Positions 21,267 to 30,040 of a stretch of 64,000 nucleotides of DNA are shown here, piece after piece; position 1 is the first letter of the stretch, and every line of letters starts with the position of its first letter. The notes beneath the pieces were generated by a model that made no database searches, had not been told where the DNA came from, and saw nothing but the letters and a program-made list of their open reading frames with translations. A program made the translations under genes and the position numbers. The stretch spans positions 140,677,545 through 140,741,544 of the forward strand of contig NC_030680.2 in assembly GCF_000004195.4 (NCBI RefSeq), given 5' to 3'. Origin of the DNA: Xenopus tropicalis (Eukaryota > Chordata > Amphibia > Anura > Pipidae).

Positions 21267-22060
21267 GATATTGTATGTATATATGTTTGTATGTATATCT
21301 TTATTTATAAATCGCTACTTATGTACGCAGCGCTGTACAGTAGAATTCATTAATACAAACAGGGGGTTATTAAGATAATAATACATAAATACAAAGTACA
21401 GGTATGGGATCCCTTATCCGGAGACCCATTATCCAGAAAGCTCCAAATTACGGAAAGCCTATCTCCCATAGACTCCATTTTAATTAAATAATTCAGAATT
21501 TTAAAAATTATTTCCCTTTTCTCTGTAATAATAAAACAGTACCTGTACTTGATCCCAACTAAGATATAATTACCCCTTATTGGGGGCAGAACAATCCTAT
21601 TGGGTTTATTTAATGGTTAAATGATTCCCTTTTCTCTGTAATAATAAAACAGTACCTGTACTTGATCCCAACTAAGATATAATTACCCCTTATTGGGGGC
21701 AGAACAGCCCTATTGGGTTTATTTAATGGTTAAATGATTCCCTTTTCTCTGTAATAATAAAACAGTACCTGTACTTGATCCCAACTAAGATATAATTAAT
21801 CCTTATTGTAGGCAAAACAGTCCTATAGGGGTTAATTAATGTTTTATTGATTTTTTTTTAGTAGACTTAAGGTATGGAGATCCAAATTACGGAAAGACTC
21901 CTTATCCGGAATACCCTTGGTCCCGAGCATTCTGGATAACAGGTCCTATACTGTATAACAATAAATACAAGATACAGTTGCAATAAGTTAAGAGTCAAAG
22001 ACACAAGAGGATGGAGGTCCCTGCCCCGTAGAGCTTACAATCTATATATATCTATATTTG
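21267..22060 (-). repeat. SINE/L2-like retroposon tail split by a TIR element
   Basis: The outer halves (21267-21396 and 21956-22060) match 12925-13142: TACGCAGCGCTGTACAGTAG on the left, GGAGGTCCCTGCCCCGTAGA and GCTTACAATCTAT on the right. The TIR element 21399-21953 lies between them at a TA. Confidence 0.82.
21399..21953 (+). mobile_element. TIR element with internal 113-bp tandem repeats, copy A (3 units)
   Basis: The ends CAGGTATGGGATCCCTTATC and GGATAACAGGTCCTATACTG are inverted repeats flanked by TA. Inside, both subterminal arms carry CCAAATTACGGAAAG. Between them lie three copies of a 113-bp unit beginning CCCTTTTCTCTGTAATAATA. Sister copies at 47225 and 57450 carry five and six units. 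Confidence 0.9.
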
Positions 22061-22154
22061 TGCATGATAATAAACATATTGTGCCAGAACATGCACATAA
22101 ATGCTGTTATTGGTCTTGTTAAATGGCTGCAGATGGGCAAGCTGGCAACACTAA

Positions 22155-22621
22155 GGGGCTGATTTACTAAGACACGAATTCGAATCCGAATTGGAAAAAT
22201 TACGATTGGAAACGAACATTTTGCGACTTTTTCGTATATTTTGCGATTTTTTCGGCGTCTTTATGATTTTTGCGTAAAAACACGAGTTTTTCGGCGTCTT
22301 TACGATTTTTGCGTAAAAACGCGAGTTTTTCGTAGCCATTACGAAAGTTGCGCAAATTCGCGATTTTTTCGTAGCGTTAACACTTGCGCGCAAAGTCGCG
22401 CCTTTTTCGTAGCGTTAAAACTTAAAAGGCGCGACGTTTCGTGCAAGTTTTAACGCTACGAAAAAATCGCGACTTTGCGCAACTTTCGTAATGGCTACGA
22501 AAAACTTGCGTTTTTACGCAAAAATCGTAAAGACGCCGAAAAAATCGCAAAATTACCGATCATTACGAAAAAAACGCAATCGGACGCATTCGGCCCGTTC
22601 GTGGGTTAGTAAATGTGCCCC
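22155..22621. mobile_element. Fold-back MITE, copy 2
   Basis: Same family as 473-942, with identical TAA at 22152-22154 and 22622-22624. Ends GGGGCTGATTTAC and TGTGCCCC. The palindrome centre is near 22415-22425. Most of the arm sequence is shared with copy 1. Confidence 0.9.
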
Positions 22622-22624
22622 TAA

Positions 22625-22820
22625 GGGTCAGATTTAGCAAAATGTCAGTTTACCCACGTTCTATTCATTCCTATGGGGTGTTTATAAGTGTATTTATCAA
22701 TGGGTATTTATGAATGGGGACGTTAGATAAATATGCTTCTAAAAATCCCATAGGAATGAATAGAACGTGGGGGAAGTTTTATGTATTAAGCTGTAAACTG
22801 ACATTTAGATAAATCAGCCC
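22625..22820. mobile_element. Second fold-back family, directly abutting
   Basis: GGGTCAGATTTAGCAAAATG .. CCACGTTCTATTCATTCC is mirrored by GGAATGAATAGAACGTGG .. CATTTAGATAAATCAGCCC. It starts right after the TAA that closes the preceding element. A half copy is at 27893-27994. Its outer ends resemble those of the preceding family (GGGCTGATTTA). Confidence 0.85.
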
Positions 22821-23187
22821 AGTTATATATCAGTCTTGCTCAACTCCCAGCACCCTTCGGCTGCTGAAAGCTCAAAGCTACATTCATACCGGAAGAGATT
22901 AGAATTTAACCTTAGTTTTCTTTAAACATGTTACATCCAGTTATGGGAAAGACAATACTTGGCAGTCAGTTGCCGCAATCCTGTAACCGAGTTATATATT
23001 GTTGCCTCAGGCGTCGCTGATTGAAGCTGTGATTTATATAGATGTGCCAGTGGCTAGTGGGCCATTTCTGAGCTTTATCTTTAATTGCCGTAGCCAGTGT
23101 TGGGTGTCTTTAAAGGGAAAATATTCCTAGTTCTAATATACACGTTATTTTGATATGAATGATGAATAATTTATCCTACAGCTTTGT
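22821..23187. other. Intron block without recognisable features
   Basis: Unique-looking, no gene. Confidence 0.4.
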
Positions 23188-23660
23188 GTGGTACTCAGAG
23201 TTCCCTGTATAACTCAGCCTGCAGCCTTGTGCCTTTATATGGGCACAGAACCCCTCAGTGACTTCTAATATCCTTATCATTTACAGTAGGGGGTACATTA
23301 TCCCTTATAATACATGAGTGATACTCAGAGTTCCCTGTATAACTCAGCCTGCAGCCTTGTGCCTTTATATGGTCACAGAACCCCTCAGTGACTGCTAATA
23401 TCCTTATCATTTACAGTAGGGGGTACATTATCCCTTATAATACATGAGTGATACTCAGAGTTCCCTGTATAACTCAGCCTGCAGCCTTGTGCCTTTATAT
23501 GGGCACAGAACCCCTCAGTGACTGCTAATATCCTTATCATTTACAGTAGGGGGTACATTATCCCTTATAATACATGAGTGATACTCAGAGTTCCCTGTAT
23601 AACTCAGCCTGCAGCCTTGTATCCTTATCATTTCAGTAGGGGGTACATTATTACACTTAT
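23188..23660 (+). repeat. 130-bp tandem repeat, about 3.6 copies
   Basis: Units start GTGATACTCAGAGTTCCCTG at 23318, 23448 and 23578, with a slightly different first unit at 23188 (GTGGTACTC). The last unit has an internal deletion after GCAGCCTTGT. Copies are nearly identical, so the array is young or homogenised. Confidence 0.95.
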
Positions 23661-24748
23661 GAAAGCAAAGCCTAATATGCAAAGATCATTCCATCCGTAT
23701 ATGTCAGTATTAATGCTTATGGGCTGGAGCTGTCATACTGTTTATCTCAGCTGACTTTTTATGGAAACCAATAGAATATCTCAATTTATTAATGACCAGT
23801 TGGGTTGCTCCATAAGGGTTGATTCGTATTTTTTTCCCTTTTCTATCTGTTTTTTTTTTTCTATCATACATCCGATCCCTGGAGTAGGGAGGTCCTAGCA
23901 CCGAGGCAATGTTGTGGCTTGGCCATTTCTATTCATAAACACCCACAGCATTCATACCCCCCTCATGGCAGAGATAAGAGATATACAGCCGACAGTATAA
24001 TATCCCTTTTATGCCCATTTTCCAGGGGTCCCTGCAACACAATTGCTCTTTTCGCTGCCAAATTGCACCCTGTAGCCTCGGCAGAGATCTGATCCCCAAT
24101 GTGGCTTTGATACAGCTTAGCCCTGTGTTACATTATTCATAAATAATTAAGGAACATCATGTTGGGTGTATGTTTTCCTATAGCCCGGCTGTGGAATATA
24201 ATTTCCAGCTATGTGCGGAACAGTATGACATTAGCACAGATTCATGTGTGTGAAATTGATTTGCCGCTGACAAACAGTGTGGTCAGACACCTAATGTAGC
24301 TGCCCGTTAATAAGGTTTCTCATTAATTGCGGCCGGCGTGACTGTATTTGAAGGTACGCGAAATTGCCTGCAATTGTATCGAGCCTTAAAACTGTGAAAG
24401 TCATCTCTAGAGAGTCTTCATGCACTATTCATATGGGTGTCACTCAGGAACACTTGCCTGTCTTTATAAATAAATTGCACATTGACTTCAATGGAAACCT
24501 TGATTTGTTAGCATTTGGCTGCCTTCTGTAAAGCTGTCGCCTTGTTCTGACAATGATAATAGCAGCTGTAGTCATTCTCATACCCCCCCCCCCCTTAATT
24601 ATTTAGAAATCAGGATTTGTGCTTCTTGTAATTATGACCTCTCTTGTTTGGCTCTGAGGGAAGAACAAGGTCATGGTTGCAAAGGGGAGAAATAAGGTTC
24701 CTCAGTAGGGTTCCTGGGCTCCTGCAATATGGCATTAGGGCAGCTGGT
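23661..24748. other. Unique intron block, candidate conserved non-coding sequence
   Basis: No transposon phrases and no array. 24020-24500 has balanced composition with TAAT and CATTA words, as seen in conserved developmental-gene introns. This is inference from the absence of repeats only. Confidence 0.35.
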
Positions 24749-25210
24749 TAAGGTTTGGGCACCTTATGAGGATGGGCCATGGGAGACTATTACTTGAGAT
24801 TTTCTAAACACACACTACTGGGTGCAGGACCAAGCACGTACCCTATCTTTGTGGTTCCTCTTGAGAATCACCCAGAAGAAGCCCAAGTCTCTTTGACCAG
24901 ACAAGTATGGCTAAGGTTTGGGCACCTTATGAGGATGGGCCATGGGAGACTCTTACTTGAGATTTTCTAAACACTATTGGGTGCAGGACCAAGCACGTAC
25001 CCTATCTTTGTGGTTCCTCTTAAGAATCACCCAGAAGAAGCCCAAGTCTCTTTGACCAGACAAGTATGGCTAAGGTTTGGGCACCTTATTAGATTTTCTA
25101 AACACAAACTACTGGGTGCAGGACCACGCACGTACTCTATCTTTGTGGTTCCTCTTGAGAATCACCCAGACGAAGCCCAAGTCTCTTTGACAAGACAAAG
25201 TCAAGTATGG
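24749..25210 (+). repeat. About 160-bp tandem repeat, three copies
   Basis: Units start TAAGGTTTGGGCACCTTATG at 24749, 24912 and 25071 (spacings 163 and 159) and contain GGACCAAGCACGTACCCTAT. The third unit lacks the GATGGGCCATGGGAGACT part. Plus-strand open frames at 24779-25273 are by-products. Confidence 0.93.
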
Positions 25211-25527
25211 CCTCTTCTGCTCAGCCTACCCTCTTGCAGGACCTATCCAGGAAACGGCGATGGAAAAAAATAAATTAACAATGACAATTGACTTAATCTT
25301 ACCAGGTCACACCACTTTTAGGTCTAAAATAGTAGAGTTGTGATGTGATCTAGTGGATGGCATCTCAGAGATAATAGTAAGACGACTCCATTTCAGTAAT
25401 GTTTTTTCTGCCATGCTATTGCTGTACATTTCTGCCTGAGGCCATTTCAGAGGGGGAATCATTAGATATTTTCAGGCCTGTACAAAGGCTTTGGTGACTT
25501 TAGTCCCTACCTGCCCCCTAGTTACAA
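25211..25527. other. Intron block without recognisable features
   Basis: Unique-looking, nothing supported. Confidence 0.4.
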
Positions 25528-25535
25528 CTCTTGTC

Positions 25536-25679
25536 CAGGCCTGGACTGGCAATCTGTGGGTTCAGGCAAATGCCAGAGGGGCTGCTGTAAGGTGCCATAG
25601 ACAGTCACTATTTATTGGATTGGGGGGGCTGCTTGTACTTGGAATGCCAGGGCCTATTTTGAATACCAGTCTAGGGCTG
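25536..25679 (+). mobile_element. hAT-like MITE, GGCAAATGCCAGAGGGGC family, copy 1
   Basis: Ends CAGGCCTGGACTGGCAA and ACCAGTCTAGGGCTG. Flanks CTCTTGTC (25528-25535) and CTCTTGCC (25680-25687) match at 7 of 8. The conserved core is GGCAAATGCCAGAGGGGC followed by CACTATTTATTGG. Other copies are at 34177 (inverted and split), 44139, 52741 (inverted), 61539 and 61726. Confidence 0.92.
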
Positions 25680-26517
25680 CTCTTGCCTATGTGGTTTTGA
25701 TTGGTGATGACAAAAATAATATTGGTTACAGCAGGTGTTGGTAAAACCCGGCCTGGCATGTGTGGCACTAAGCACTGTGGGTGATAGTTGGAACTAGCCA
25801 GTATTGCACCAGCACAGTCAGTACAAATTCCCTTGATGCCAATGTTATTAATAAGGAAGAGATTTATTAGAGCTGTAATAGGGGATATTTTTGCCCCTGT
25901 TGTACGGACAGATCCGGCATTGTGGTTGGTGGAAACCCTGCAGTCCGGCTCGGTACCCCATACATATGCCTGAACCTGCTGCCTCTAAATCATTTTGGGC
26001 TTTAGTTGCCTTTAAAGCAATTTCCTCTATTTCTTTTCCTAGTGGAAAATCCTGCGGCGGACGCACACTCTCAGGGCTACAGTGAAAATGTTGGCAAAAC
26101 CCGGTAATTGAGAGAAAATCTATAAATCAGAGAAAAATAAAAGTCACACCTCATAGTCTGTTCAGGCTGTGCGAGCAGGAGGCTAATTTTAACATTCATT
26201 TACTTTCCTTCCACACCTACTTGGGTTTGTATGTATTTCGGCGTTAACACCTTATTCCGCGCTCTGTCCTGAGACGACGTATAGTCGCGTCGGTGTTTGA
26301 GACATTGGATCCCACTTCCAACACCTCAAGGTGAATGGGAAAATATCATAATATTCCGCTATCTGGTTGCCCATATGGGAGGCCGTTTCAAGCCGGCGAC
26401 CGGTATTTTTGAAAAAAAAGCCTTCTCATTGAAACGGCCGTCGGGAAATCAGTCCTATTGTGTAACTGCACAAAGATGCCTCCTTGTGTCTCCAACATGG
26501 GAGCCGCTTTTGTACTG
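25680..26517. other. Intron block, mostly unique
   Basis: Small antisense-overlapping frames only. CGGCGTTAACACCTTATTCCG near 26238 looks like transposon sequence without definable ends. Confidence 0.35.
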
Positions 26518-26716
26518 GGGTGAAGCCACACAGAGCTACTTTGTAGCAGCTACTTGTCACGGCTACTAAACACCAGAAAATCCCCTGCCATAGACAATAC
26601 TGAGAATTGCCTCTGCTAAAACACACGTAGAGACAATTATCAGTAAATGATCAGCATTGTCTGTTTTAGTAGCCACGACAAGTAGCTGCTACTAGTAGCT
26701 CTGTGTGTCTTCACCC
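26518..26716 (+). mobile_element. MITE, GGGTGAAGACACAC family, copy 1
   Basis: Left end GGGTGAAGCCACACAGAGC, right end GTGTGTCTTCACCC. The core AAAATCCCCTGCCATAGACA and AGTAAATGATCAGCATTGTC is almost identical to 52919-53116. The right flank begins TAA, but no left TAA is seen. Confidence 0.85.
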
Positions 26717-26896
26717 TAAGAGAACCACTTTAAAGGGCTAGCGTCAGTCTATGGGCAAGCAAGCACCCATGGAACATTCCCACCTTCCCTAAAGCGCCTT
26801 CAGCGCAAACAACCAGATGCCCACAACGTGGGGAGAACATACAATCTCCTTGCTCTTGGGGCCGCCATGTTGCCTCATTCATAGGTAGCTTTACCT

Positions 26897-27370
26897 TTAA
26901 AGGAGAAAGAAAGGTAAAAACTCAGTAAGCTTTATCAGAAAGGTCTATGTAAATACAGCCATAAGCACTCACAGAAACGCTGCACTAAGTTCTCTGTCAA
27001 AAGATTTGTTGTGTCTATTTTCCTGTGCCAGAGACATGCAGCTCTCTCCTCTCCCCCCTCTCCTGCTCCCCCTCCCTCAAGAATGCTAAGAACTAACCCC
27101 TCCCCCCCCTTAGGAATGTGGATCTGAGCCAATCAGCAGGAAGCTGACTCATAGTCTTACAAACTGAGCATGTACAGGGGTCTGGGTGTCTGTGCAGGAG
27201 TGAGGCATTATGGGAACTTTCTTTACACAGCTCAGCGTTTTTTCTTCCTGTTTGGCTTCTGATTATCTGAACGGGAGAAATATGGGGAGACTTAAGGGCA
27301 CTATTGAGAGAACCGAAGGTATGCCTGCAGCTTGAGATTAACTCTTTAGTAGCCTTTCCTTCTCCTTTAA
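26897..27370 (+). mobile_element. TTAA-flanked MITE, AAAGGAGAAAGAAAGG subfamily
   Basis: TTAA at 26897-26900 and 27367-27370. Ends TTAAAGGAGAAAGAAAGG and CCTTTCCTTCTCCTTTAA are inverted repeats. It has a pyrimidine-rich core and no coding capacity. Confidence 0.9.
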
Positions 27371-27385
27371 GTTATAGGTTGTTTC

Positions 27386-27550
27386 CAGGGATGTAACTAC
27401 AGAGGGAGCAGACCCTGTGGTTGCAGGGGGGCCAGGAGTGTAGAGGGCCCAGCAAGGCCGTAATTATTAGGCAATTTTAAGATACCTTGGTAAAATAGAT
27501 CAATTTACCAAAATTAAATGTACTATATGTGACATCTAGTTACACCACTG
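27386..27550 (+). mobile_element. Short element with TAGTTACACC end
   Basis: CAGGGATGTAACTACAG at the left and TAGTTACACCACTG at the right are inverted repeats, as in small hAT-like MITEs. The family phrase GTAAAATAGATCAATTTACC also occurs, modified, at 30934-31414. No target duplication found. Confidence 0.7.
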
Positions 27551-27587
27551 GTACCATGTAGGAACAGGATTACTACAGGCGACCCTA

Positions 27588-27750
27588 TTAAAGGGGCAGT
27601 TCACCTTTAATAATTTTGATTTGTATCATCTCTCTGGTTTTTCAGCAAATATCTGGTTGCTAGGGTCTTTTCATACCGAGCAACCAGGCAGTGGTTTGAA
27701 TAAGAGACTGAAATAAGTATGAGGCGGGGGGGGAATGAATAGGAAGATAA
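27588..27750 (+). mobile_element. TTAA-type MITE left half, GGTTCACC subfamily
   Basis: It begins TTAAAGGGGCAGTTCACCTT and follows 63762-64000 through GGTTGCTAGGGTC and GAGCAACCAGGCAGTGGTTT. It ends near GAATAGGAAGATAAG where an unrelated fold-back fragment begins, so it is truncated or split. Confidence 0.75.
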
Positions 27751-27761
27751 GCAACTTTGTG

Positions 27762-27880
27762 CGACTTTGGGAAGCCAAATCAATGCATAAGCCTTTCCAC
27801 TGGCGACTCCTACTGTTCCTGGCAGAAAGGCATTTCAGAGTGGTTATACGCCTGCGGGCGACTACATTGGTCCATCAAAC
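27762..27880 (+). mobile_element. Single-arm fragment of the 7499 fold-back family
   Basis: GCCTTTCCACTGGCGACTCC and GGTTATACGCCTGCGGGCGA parallel the right arm at 7672-7740. No opposite arm was found. Confidence 0.55.
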
Positions 27881-27892
27881 ATTAGCCCAAGG

Positions 27893-27994
27893 GGCAGATT
27901 GATCAAAATGTGAGATTAGAGTTCACCACCGAAAAATTCACCCACTTTCACCCACTTTCTATTCATTCCTATGGAATTTTAGAAGTATATTTAT
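27893..27994 (+). mobile_element. Half copy of the 22625 fold-back family
   Basis: GGGGCAGATTGATCAAAATG to TTCTATTCATTCCTATGG, then the sequence switches to the GGGATGCACCGAATCC element. Only one arm is present. Confidence 0.7.
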
Positions 27995-28270
27995 TAGGGA
28001 TGCACCGAATCCCGGATTCGGTTTGGGATTAGGTATGCGTTTTTGTAAGGATTTGGTTTCGGCCAAATCTGTGGTCCTGGCTGAACCAAATTCGAACAAG
28101 CACTGTAGGACAGGAACCAATCAGCAGCTAGGCTGACCTGATAGGGAACTGAATCCTGTCTTTCCTTGTGTGACTGCAGGGCTGTGATTGGCTCTCCCCC
28201 TCCTACTGTGCTTCTGGCAGGGGCCGTTAGGGCACGCCCACTCTTCAATTCAAACACGGACAAAGAAGTG
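27995..28270 (+). mobile_element. GGGATGCACCGAATCC MITE, 3' truncated
   Basis: The left end is TAGGGATGCACCGAATCC, followed by GATTCGG-type repeats. The mirrored right end GGTGCATCCCTA is missing here but present at 41533 and 59794, where the left ends are missing. The full element has not been preserved in this window. Confidence 0.75.
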
Positions 28271-28310
28271 ATAGAATCTATAGGGAGCTCCAATAAAGGG
28301 GCCATTTTTA

Positions 28311-28740
28311 CAGATAGGATTAATTGCCTACAAAATTAGGGATTTTCCCATTTATCCAATATATCCCCTTTAACGGCGAACCCACCCCTTTATCTGAGCG
28401 CCGCAGCGCCCCCTTCCATCCCATGCCCTATAATTGGCTGTATAAATAAAGATACACATATGCACAAACAGAGACCCTTTTTTTCCACCTTCACTGTATT
28501 AATAAGAAATGTTTGTCTGAAATTGAACCCAAATAAGCAATCGGAGCAGCTGGCATTTCAAGTTGAAATTTTGGGCAATTATAGCCGTTAAATAAAACAA
28601 ACAGAGAAGGCCAGCAAGAAGCACTGGGGAAAGATAAATTGTATGAAAGGAAATGACAACTGTTTACAGCTCGGGCATGATTTTAAACAGGGCATGTGTC
28701 TTCAAATGCACTAACTGTTTTAACAGCTGGATGTTTCTTT
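28311..28740 (+). promoter_or_regulatory. Non-repetitive intron upstream of the foxp1 start exon (candidate conserved element)
   Basis: In contrast to its surroundings this stretch has no MITE ends or tandem units. It is AT-rich with words such as TTAAATAAAACAAACAG (a forkhead-like AAACA core), AATTATAGCC and TGTTTACAG. A branch-point-like CTAAC lies at 28711-28715, 49 bases before the acceptor. Splicing signals are expected here; enhancer function is only inferred. Confidence 0.45.
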
Positions 28741-28763
28741 CCCCCCCTCTCTCGTTTTCTAAG
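28741..28763 (+). other. foxp1: 3' splice site (acceptor) of the foxp1 start exon
   Basis: A pyrimidine-rich run ending TCGTTTTCTAAG gives the AG at 28762-28763, immediately before GGCTTTGAGTC. Together with the branch-point-like CTAAC at 28711 it makes a normal U2-type acceptor. Confidence 0.8.
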
Positions 28764-28774
28764 GGCTTTGAGTC

Positions 28775-28942
28775 ATGATGCAAGAATCTGGGACGGAGAC
28801 AAGAAGTAACGATTCAGCCATTCAGAATGGAGCGGGCCCCGGTAACCACCTACTAGAGTGCACGTTGCGGGAATCGAGGTCCAACGGGGAAACTCCACTC
28901 GAAATAGGGGCCGCCGAACTCGCACATCTCCAACAGCAACAG
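28775..28942 (+). CDS. foxp1: foxp1 first coding exon (N-terminal 56 residues)
   Basis: This encodes the amino terminus of forkhead box P1, a nuclear transcription factor that dimerises through a zinc finger/leucine zipper and binds DNA with a C-terminal forkhead domain. Those domains lie in later exons outside the window. Seen here: [13 protein letters not shown], then SAIQNG, NHLLEC, RSNGETP and [13 protein letters not shown], which follow vertebrate FOXP1 closely; FOXP2 has different residues after MMQES. The exon starts at 28764. An in-frame TGA at 28769-28771 precedes the ATG, so the start is fixed within the exon; the second Met codon follows at once. The last four codons are glutamines, the beginning of the FOXP poly-Q tract, and a GT donor follows in phase 0. 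Compared with the mammalian exon as I recall it, a few residues are missing around the ECGGLREGRS and PAVD positions. The 76-codon open frame reaching 29005 is intron read-through after residue 56. Flanks are unusually free of transposons. Confidence 0.95.
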
Positions 28943-28948
28943 GTACTG
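28943..28948 (+). other. foxp1: 5' splice site (donor) of the foxp1 start exon
   Basis: AACAG|GTACTG. The exon ends exactly at a codon boundary, the same phase as FOXP1/FOXP2 orthologues, where the next exon continues with Ala-Leu-Gln and more glutamines. The +4 to +6 bases are not a strong consensus (GTACTG rather than GTAAGT). Confidence 0.85.
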
Positions 28949-29254
28949 TTCCCAGAATGGGGCAAGGCTGAGCAGAACCGGCCATGCAATCGCCGAGGAA
29001 TGTGAACATTTATACTTTATGATGTGTTCTGGCATCTTGGTTTGGGAATCCATCATAAGGAAGTTGAGTTCAAAGTCGCTTGCTCTGGTTTGCTAATCCA
29101 CTGCGCTCTGTTTAGCTCTGAATATATGTCTCCTGGTTCTCTGGCACGTTGGGCGAGGTGGAATGTCATCTGCTACTGAATTGCTTTGGTCTTTACTGTC
29201 TAGCCAAGAGGCAAAATAGCTTTGTCTGGAAGGGGCAACCATGATGTTGTAGAC
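28949..29254. other. Unique intron just downstream of the foxp1 start exon
   Basis: No repeat phrases. Candidate for conserved splice-proximal sequence, unproven. Confidence 0.4.
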
Positions 29255-29545
29255 CAGTGATCCCCAACCAGTGGCCCATAAGCAACAACCCCTTGGATGT
29301 TGCTCCCAGGGTCCTCAAAGTAGATGCTTATTTTTGAATTTCTGACTTGGAGACAAGTTTTGGTTGCATAAAACCCAGTGTAAAGCCAAACAGAGCCTTC
29401 TGTAGGCTGCCAGTCCCCATAGGGGCTACCACATAGCCAATTATAGCTCTTATTTGCACCCCCAGGAACTTTTTCAATGCTTGTGTTGCTCCCCAACACG
29501 TTTTCCATTTGAGTGTGACTCATGGGTATAAAAAGGTTGTAGTCT
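29255..29545 (-). mobile_element. hAT-like MITE, GATCCCCAACC family, 3'-decayed
   Basis: It starts CAGTGATCCCCAACCAGTGG and passes through GAGACAAGTTTTGG, CATAGGGGCTACCACATAGC and GTTGCTCCCCAACACG, to AAAAAGGTTG. The expected GGGATCCCTG end is missing. It serves as the uninterrupted reference for the split copy at 11176-11795. A 152-codon minus-strand frame across it is not a gene. Confidence 0.82.
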
Positions 29546-29572
29546 TTGCACACTTTGAACATGGGGTTGCAC

Positions 29573-29848
29573 CAGGGTCGGACTGGGGGGTGAAGGGCCC
29601 ACCGGGGCTCCCACCCCAGGGGCCCTGCAGGCGCCCTGCCGGCCACATCCCCTAACACCCCCCTCCCGCAGGGGCCCCACTAACCCCCTCACAGGGCCCC
29701 CAACTTGACGTCCTCCCCCGAGCGCGTAAATTTCAACGCGTCAGGGGAGGAGGGGTCGGGTAGTGGGAGCACCGGCAAGTGTCAGGTCTGGGCCTCCGGG
29801 GCCCACCGGGATTTTTTTCTGGTGTCCCGGCGGCCCAGTCCGACCCTG
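29573..29848 (+). mobile_element. hAT-like MITE, CAGGGTCGGACTGG family, GC-rich
   Basis: Ends CAGGGTCGGACTGG and CCAGTCCGACCCTG are perfect inverted repeats. Flanks GGTTGCAC (29565-29572) and GGTGGCAC (29849-29856) match at 7 of 8. The core is far more GC-rich than the surrounding intron (CCGGCCACATCCCC, GGGGAGGAGGGG), and includes a GACGTCC..GGGGGAGG inverted pair. Confidence 0.93.
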
Positions 29849-29899
29849 GGTGGCACCGTGGTTTCATAGTTACACTTCAGCCTTGTGTTTTACCTGGGT

Positions 29900-30040
29900 A
29901 CTACCTGTTTGTATGTTCTTCCCATGTCTGTGTGGGTTTCCTTCTGGTAGTCAGGCTTCTTCTCACACTAATGTGTGGGATTTGTGGGGGATAGGGGCCT
30001 TGGATTGTAAGCTCCACCGTGGCAGGGACGGATGTGGCTA
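29900..30040 (+). repeat. SINE/L2-like retroposon fragment
   Basis: GTTTGTATGTTCTTCCCATG, TGTGTGGGTTTCCTTCTGG and later TTGGATTGTAAGCTCCACCG with GGCAGGGACGGATG. This is the same body-plus-tail order as the minus-strand copy at 45776-45960. Confidence 0.75.

Noticed and set aside
28775..28942. FOXP2 or FOXP4 as the identity of the exon
   Set aside because: The phrases SAIQNG, NHLLEC and SNGETP are FOXP1-type; FOXP2 differs after MMQES in nearly every segment.
28775..29005. The full 76-codon frame as a complete small gene
   Set aside because: FOXP1 similarity stops at residue 56 exactly at a GT donor; the last 20 codons are intron.
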